Assembly (NCBI GenBank): GCA_938048695.1
Contig: CALIUO010000025.1
Coordinates: 1-32,878, forward strand
Direction of reading: 5' to 3'
Source of the DNA: an uncultured SAR86 cluster bacterium
GTDB taxonomy: Bacteria > Pseudomonadota > Gammaproteobacteria > Magnimaribacterales > Magnimaribacteraceae
DNA: 32,878 nt
Shown here one piece after another: positions 31,435 through 32,878 of this stretch; position 1 is the first letter of the stretch; every line of letters starts with the position of its first letter. Below the pieces are notes generated by a model. The model saw only the letters and a list, made by a program, of their open reading frames with translations. It was not told where the DNA came from and did no database searches. Position numbers and translations under genes: made by a program.

Positions 31435-32454
31435 TTAAAAGGATGCTCTAATTCTTTGTACAAATTCTTTGACGTTTTCCTGAGGCGTTGTTTTCAGAAC
31501 TCCATGGCCTAGTCCACAAACCCAACCCGATCTTTCTTCTGGTGATAGCACTGACATTTGTTCTATGAAATTATCCAATTTTGGTAAGAATTCTTCATGG
31601 GGGAGGGTTAAGAAATGCTCACTAAAATTACCTTGTACGAAGCCATTTGAAGTTTTTTTAAAGTAATCTCTTAGATCGACATTAGAGTCTATACCCATTC
31701 CTGCTAGGTTTATTTGAGGGTTGTCTTGTTTCGCAATTATAGTTTCGTAGTTAACCCCATCTTTTGCATAGTAGCCAACCTTATTGGGAAATTCTTTGAC
31801 TAACATATTGAAGGTCTTGCCTAGGTAGATATTTAAGTCTTCTTCTGCGAGCTGATGTGCAGTGGAATCAAAGATCATTACGACTTCGGCTCCAGCATTC
31901 AATTGCAATTCCACATTCTCTTTTAGAAGTGGAAGAATCACGTTATCTAAAAGTCCTATTTGAAAATTATTTAAATGAATATCACTAGAATCTCTACTGA
32001 TATTGCATGCATAAGCTATCAAAGTCCAAGGTCCGCCAACAAATCCTATTAATGATTTTTCATTGGGCAGTCTCTCGATAGTTCTTTCTATCGCTTCACC
32101 CTGAAATTCCATAAAGTTTATAGGGTTTTGGTTAATGATTAAGCTTTCAGCATTATCCTCGTTTAAGTGAAGGCCAAATTGAGGCCCAGGGTTATAAGAT
32201 AAGTCCATGCCAAGTGCTTCAAGGGGAAATAATATATCGCTGAATAGAATTGCAACATCAAAATCAAATTCGTTAATAGGCCCCATAGCAGTTTCAGCAG
32301 CAAGTTTTGGTTTTTTACAGAGCTCTTCGAAAGTGTGATCTTTTTTTAAGTTTTGATAGTGGTCGTGATATCTCCCTGCTTGACGCATTAGCCATATAGG
32401 AGGACAGGCCTGCGGCTTTCTTTCTATAGCATTGATGAATTTTTTATTAGGCAA
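31435..32454 (-). CDS. hemE: Uroporphyrinogen decarboxylase HemE
   Basis: The 339-residue cytosolic TIM-barrel enzyme decarboxylates the four acetate arms of uroporphyrinogen III to give coproporphyrinogen III. The signature PPIWLMRQAGRYHDHY near residues 18-33 carries the substrate-binding arginines. GFVGGPWTLIAY is the second hallmark, and the family Asp is in ILFSDILFP. Near the C-terminus SGWVCGLGHGVLKTTPQENV fits the family. Length is typical of the family. It follows hemB after 4 bases and precedes hemF by 3 in one transcription unit. Confidence 0.95.
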   Translation of the reverse strand: MPNKKFINAIERKPQACPPIWLMRQAGRYHDHYQNLKKDHTFEELCKKPKLAAETAMGPINEFDFDVAILFSDILFPLEALGMDLSYNPGPQFGLHLNEDNAESLIINQNPINFMEFQGEAIERTIERLPNEKSLIGFVGGPWTLIAYACNISRDSSDIHLNNFQIGLLDNVILPLLKENVELQLNAGAEVVMIFDSTAHQLAEEDLNIYLGKTFNMLVKEFPNKVGYYAKDGVNYETIIAKQDNPQINLAGMGIDSNVDLRDYFKKTSNGFVQGNFSEHFLTLPHEEFLPKLDNFIEQMSVLSPEERSGWVCGLGHGVLKTTPQENVKEFVQRIRASF

Positions 32455-32458
32455 GGCT

Positions 32459-32878
<420 letters not shown>

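Overview
The window is AT-rich, gene-dense bacterial chromosome. Genes are packed with gaps of a few bases, many ATGA/GTGA or stop-start overlaps and frequent GTG/TTG starts. RhlE, RlmN and an aerobic hemB-hemE-hemF-hemJ operon, together with many Fe(II)/2OG and flavin oxygenases, small alpha/beta hydrolases and export-tagged enzymes, suggest a streamlined marine gammaproteobacterium, possibly SAR86-like. That placement is inference from gene content and style; no rRNA or tRNA gene was seen. No insertion sequence, integrase, CRISPR array or phage gene was seen, and no gene-free stretch exceeds 300 bases.

Layout. Bases 1-2277: an isopenicillin-N-synthase-like Fe(II)/2OG oxygenase and a dienelactone-hydrolase-like enzyme. 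Bases 2290-4290: a TetR regulator divergent from an exported flavin amine oxidase, with a candidate operator between them. Bases 4388-5830: a MerC-like membrane protein, a cupin and a small membrane protein. Bases 5839-7665 (minus): a DUF885 membrane-anchored peptidase-like protein. Bases 7824-11638: a six-gene same-strand cluster (exported NIPSNAP-like protein, zinc-ribbon methyltransferase, exported ABM-SnoaL fusion, VOC protein, alpha/beta hydrolase lacking its nucleophile serine, SDR) that reads like a small-molecule modification or degradation pathway. Bases 11673-13336: three small exported proteins of unknown function, the outer two being divergent paralogues, with clear terminators.

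Bases 13390-18427: a tightly coupled operon with an unknown membrane protein, a PMT-family (GT39) protein mannosyltransferase, a polyprenyl-phosphate hexose synthase fused to GtrA, a lipoprotein hydrolase and an MFS carrier. It looks like a self-contained protein O-glycosylation unit in a Gram-negative cell and is the most system-like locus here. Bases 18545-22161: rhlE, rlmN and an FAD monooxygenase. Bases 22218-25542: an 18-codon small ORF with a hairpin, a GPH-type symporter and two convergent tandem phytanoyl-CoA-dioxygenase-like genes. Bases 25591-26218 (minus): a small membrane protein plus a Cro/C1-type regulator. Bases 26339-30196: a four-gene run with a membrane protein, aldo/keto reductase, Tat-exported carotenoid-oxygenase-family enzyme and exported NAPE-PLD-like metallo-hydrolase. 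Bases 30193 to the end (minus): hemJ, hemF, hemE and the 3' part of hemB.

The recurring theme is oxidative and hydrolytic handling of lipophilic or aromatic compounds, with several enzymes sent to the cell envelope, beside core RNA-modification and haem genes.
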